Source: Bifidobacterium breve (GTDB lineage: Bacteria; Actinomycetota; Acidimicrobiia; IMCC26256; PALSA-555). Taken from it: 8,015 bases of DNA. The DNA lies in NCBI GenBank assembly GCA_945889545.1, contig CAMDCC010000130.1, forward strand, positions 1 through 8,015, read 5' to 3'. The first letter of the stretch is position 1, and the number at the start of each line of letters is the position of its first letter. The notes beneath the pieces are model-generated. The model was not told the origin of the DNA. It searched no databases and saw only the letters and a list, made by a program, of their open reading frames with translations. Below are positions 6,314 to 8,015 of this stretch, piece by piece. The translations under genes and the position numbers were made by a program.

Positions 6314-7467
6314 GAGGGTCGAGGGATGTTGTACATATCGAGCGCGTTCAACCCGTAGAGACCCTTGCGCGCTTCGTCGGGAAGACCGTCGTTGTGCTCG
6401 CGCAGCTCGTCGACCACGCCCGGGTACTTCGCGTCGTTGTGCGGGAAGTCCGACGCCCAGATGTAGCGGTCGGCGCCGACCAGGTCGACGAGCGGGCCGG
6501 GCGTGCGCTCACCCGGGTCGAAGCTGATCCAGCACTGCCGCTTGAAGTACTCCTCAGGGCTGAGCGACATCGGCGCCGCGGCCCACCGGTAGCTCTCCTC
6601 GAACTCGTTGAGCCGGTCCATCCAATGTGCGATCCAACCGCCGCCACTCTCGAGCACGACAACCTTGAGCGTGGGATGCCGTTCGAGCACGCCGCCGTAC
6701 ACGAGGTTCGACAGCGTCATCATCTGGTCGATCACCGGGATGAGTGCGTGGTGCGTGCCCGGCGCCATGAGCTCACGCATCGCGAGCGACGCGCCCGGCA
6801 TGTCGGCGAGGCCGGCGATGTGCATTCCGAGCGGAAGGTTCGTCTCCTCGAGCGCTTCCCACACGGGCGTGTAGTCGTAGTGGTGGAACGGCTTGCCGAG
6901 GTACGCGTTCGGGCGCACAAACGTGCCGACGAGTCCGAGCTCGCGCACGCGGCGTGCTTCGTCGGCCGCGGCTTTCGGGTCTTGCATCGGGAGCGCGCCG
7001 GCACCTTTGAGCCGGTCTGGCGCCGCCGCGCACCATTCCGCGAGCCAGTCGTTGTAGACCTTGCACGACCACACTGCGAGCTCAGGGTCTTTGATGCCGC
7101 CGAGCTTGAGCCCGAGGCCCGGGTACATCACCGAGAGGTCGATCTCCTCGGCGTCGAGCACCTTCACGCGTTCGTGCGGGTCGAACCCGGCGGGGTTGAG
7201 GTCTTCGTAGTGGCGACCGCGACCAAAGTCGTCGAAGCTCTCGCCTGCGTTGCCGAGCCCGACGAGCCCGCGATCGGTAGCCATGCCGTCCTCTACATGG
7301 CACTCGTCGTAGCCGGTGCTCTCGTTCCACCGCAGACGGATGCCGCGATCTGCGAGATGCGACGGAAGGTTGCGCTCCCAGAGGTCGGCGGGCTCACAGA
7401 CATGCCCGTCGGCATCGACGATGTAGTCCCGCTGCTCTGGGGTTTCGGTCTCTGACGCTCGTGTCAT
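6310..7467 (-). CDS. Amidohydro_2 family metal-dependent hydrolase (second copy)
   Basis: A 385-residue cytoplasmic TIM-barrel enzyme, paralogue of the one at 396-1619. Probable metal ligands: D20 and H22 in VDADGHVCEPADLW, H216 in LGMHIAG, and D340 in WASDFPHNDAKYPG. Further family blocks are FDPHERVKVLDAEEIDLSVMY (95-115), YNDWLAEWC (138-146), LPMQDPKAA (159-167) and VVLESGGGWIAHWMDRL (270-286), with Glu273 where ACMSD has its catalytic His. The ATG at 7467 fits the family start; GGGGAT lies nine bases before it. The frame is open to 7560, but that would overlap the dehydrogenase gene and adds an Arg/Pro-rich stretch not seen in the family. It lies 43 bp downstream of the dehydrogenase gene and its TGA overlaps the GTG of the next gene by four bases, so the three are very likely co-transcribed and the products may act in one pathway. 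The substrate is unknown. Confidence 0.92.
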   Translation of the reverse strand: MTRASETETPEQRDYIVDADGHVCEPADLWERNLPSHLADRGIRLRWNESTGYDECHVEDGMATDRGLVGLGNAGESFDDFGRGRHYEDLNPAGFDPHERVKVLDAEEIDLSVMYPGLGLKLGGIKDPELAVWSCKVYNDWLAEWCAAAPDRLKGAGALPMQDPKAAADEARRVRELGLVGTFVRPNAYLGKPFHHYDYTPVWEALEETNLPLGMHIAGLADMPGASLAMRELMAPGTHHALIPVIDQMMTLSNLVYGGVLERHPTLKVVVLESGGGWIAHWMDRLNEFEESYRWAAAPMSLSPEEYFKRQCWISFDPGERTPGPLVDLVGADRYIWASDFPHNDAKYPGVVDELREHNDGLPDEARKGLYGLNALDMYNIPRPS

Positions 7468-7510
7468 GTGGTCAGGATCCCCGCGTCGCCGCGGCCCGTC
7501 AACTTTGGGC

Positions 7511-8015
7511 TCACCCGGTGCCGGGACGCTCCAAGGCCTGCGCGGAGCCGGTGTCGCCAACCGGGGCCTGCGGCTGCACCTCGATCGTGTCGATGAGGAC
7601 GCCCTCCGGCGCGGTGACCGCCATCACGACGGCCCGCGCGACCGCGTCGGCCTCGAGAATGTGAGCGTGGCGACCCAAGCCGAAACGAGGCCAATACGTC
7701 ATGAGGTCTTCGAGCACGTCCATCGGCCAGCCGAATCCGAACTCGCTCATGGTGGGGCCGACCCGCACCGTGATGGAGCGGATACCCGTCCCTTCGAGCT
7801 CGAGCGACAGCGTGTGTGCGAGGGCCTCAACGCCGGCCTTTGTTGCCGAATAGGTGGAAAGACGTGGGCGCGGATTGCGGGTTGCATCCGACGTGATGAA
7901 CACGAGGTCGCCGCGCGCAGCGCGTGCACGGAGAGAGCTGATGGCGAGACGAGACATCAGGATCGGACCGAGGAGGTTCGTCCCGACCTCACGCTGCAGC
8001 GCGTCGACGGGGAGG
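7511..8015 (-). CDS. short-chain dehydrogenase/reductase, N-terminus missing
   Basis: C-terminal 168 codons of an SDR-family NAD(P)-dependent oxidoreductase whose 5' end lies beyond the right edge. The readable part begins LPVDALQREVGTNLLGPILM, which holds the conserved helix Asn (N of TNLLG), then LVFITSDA with the catalytic Ser, and YSATKAG with the Tyr-x-x-x-Lys pair; VRVGPTMSEF is the family's post-strand-6 segment. The dinucleotide-binding Gly motif is in the missing part, so NAD versus NADP preference cannot be judged. An internal ATG at 7957 is not a start, because homologous sequence continues upstream of it to the window edge. The last 25 residues are Pro/Gln/Gly-rich and likely disordered. 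It is the first visible gene of the minus-strand run and 43 bp from the amidohydrolase, so it likely reduces or oxidises an alcohol/ketone in the same pathway; that role is inferred from position only. Confidence 0.93.
   Translation of the reverse strand, partial: LPVDALQREVGTNLLGPILMSRLAISSLRARAARGDLVFITSDATRNPRPRLSTYSATKAGVEALAHTLSLELEGTGIRSITVRVGPTMSEFGFGWPMDVLEDLMTYWPRFGLGRHAHILEADAVARAVVMAVTAPEGVLIDTIEVQPQAPVGDTGSAQALERPGTG

Noticed and set aside
6394..7455. 353-codon plus-strand open frame
   Set aside because: Antisense shadow of the 6310-7467 amidohydrolase, no recognisable domain.
7468..7560. 31-residue extension of the second amidohydrolase
   Set aside because: It would overlap the dehydrogenase 3' end and adds Pro/Arg-rich sequence not matching the family.

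Overview
The window is GC-rich, tightly packed bacterial DNA. It has GTG as well as ATG starts, genes that overlap or nearly touch, and one gene that looks leaderless. Together with the enzyme repertoire this suggests a high-GC actinobacterium, possibly an environmental Acidimicrobiia-type lineage. That placement is an inference from style, because no phylogenetic marker is present.

Layout, left to right. (1) Bases 1-352, minus strand: the N-terminal 117 codons of an alpha/beta-hydrolase that runs off the left edge. (2) Bases 396-1619, plus strand: a metal-dependent amidohydrolase of the Amidohydro_2/COG2159 type, divergent from the hydrolase across 43 bp. (3) Bases 1686-2936, plus strand: a secreted lytic transglycosylase with an N-terminal coiled-coil region. 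(4) Bases 2903-8015, all minus strand and probably one or two operons: in transcription order, a short-chain dehydrogenase (cut by the right edge), a second Amidohydro_2 enzyme, a D-aminoacylase-type amidohydrolase joined to it by a 4-bp start/stop overlap, a third Amidohydro_2 enzyme, and an 84-residue two-helix membrane protein. The last gene overlaps the 3' end of the transglycosylase gene tail to tail by 34 bp.

The theme is small-molecule hydrolysis or decarboxylation. Four of the eight genes belong to the amidohydrolase superfamily, three of them to one subgroup, and they sit with an alpha/beta-hydrolase and an SDR oxidoreductase. This fits an accessory catabolic locus acting on an ester, amide or carboxylated ring compound, but the substrate cannot be read from the sequence. 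The transglycosylase and the small membrane protein look like envelope genes next to or interleaved with this locus.

I see no RNA gene, CRISPR array, insertion sequence, phage gene, toxin-antitoxin pair or recognisable defence system. The most notable points are the shared Glu-for-His change in the three Amidohydro_2 enzymes, the transglycosylase architecture, the probable leaderless start, and the small membrane gene, which begins in a different frame right after an amidohydrolase stop.
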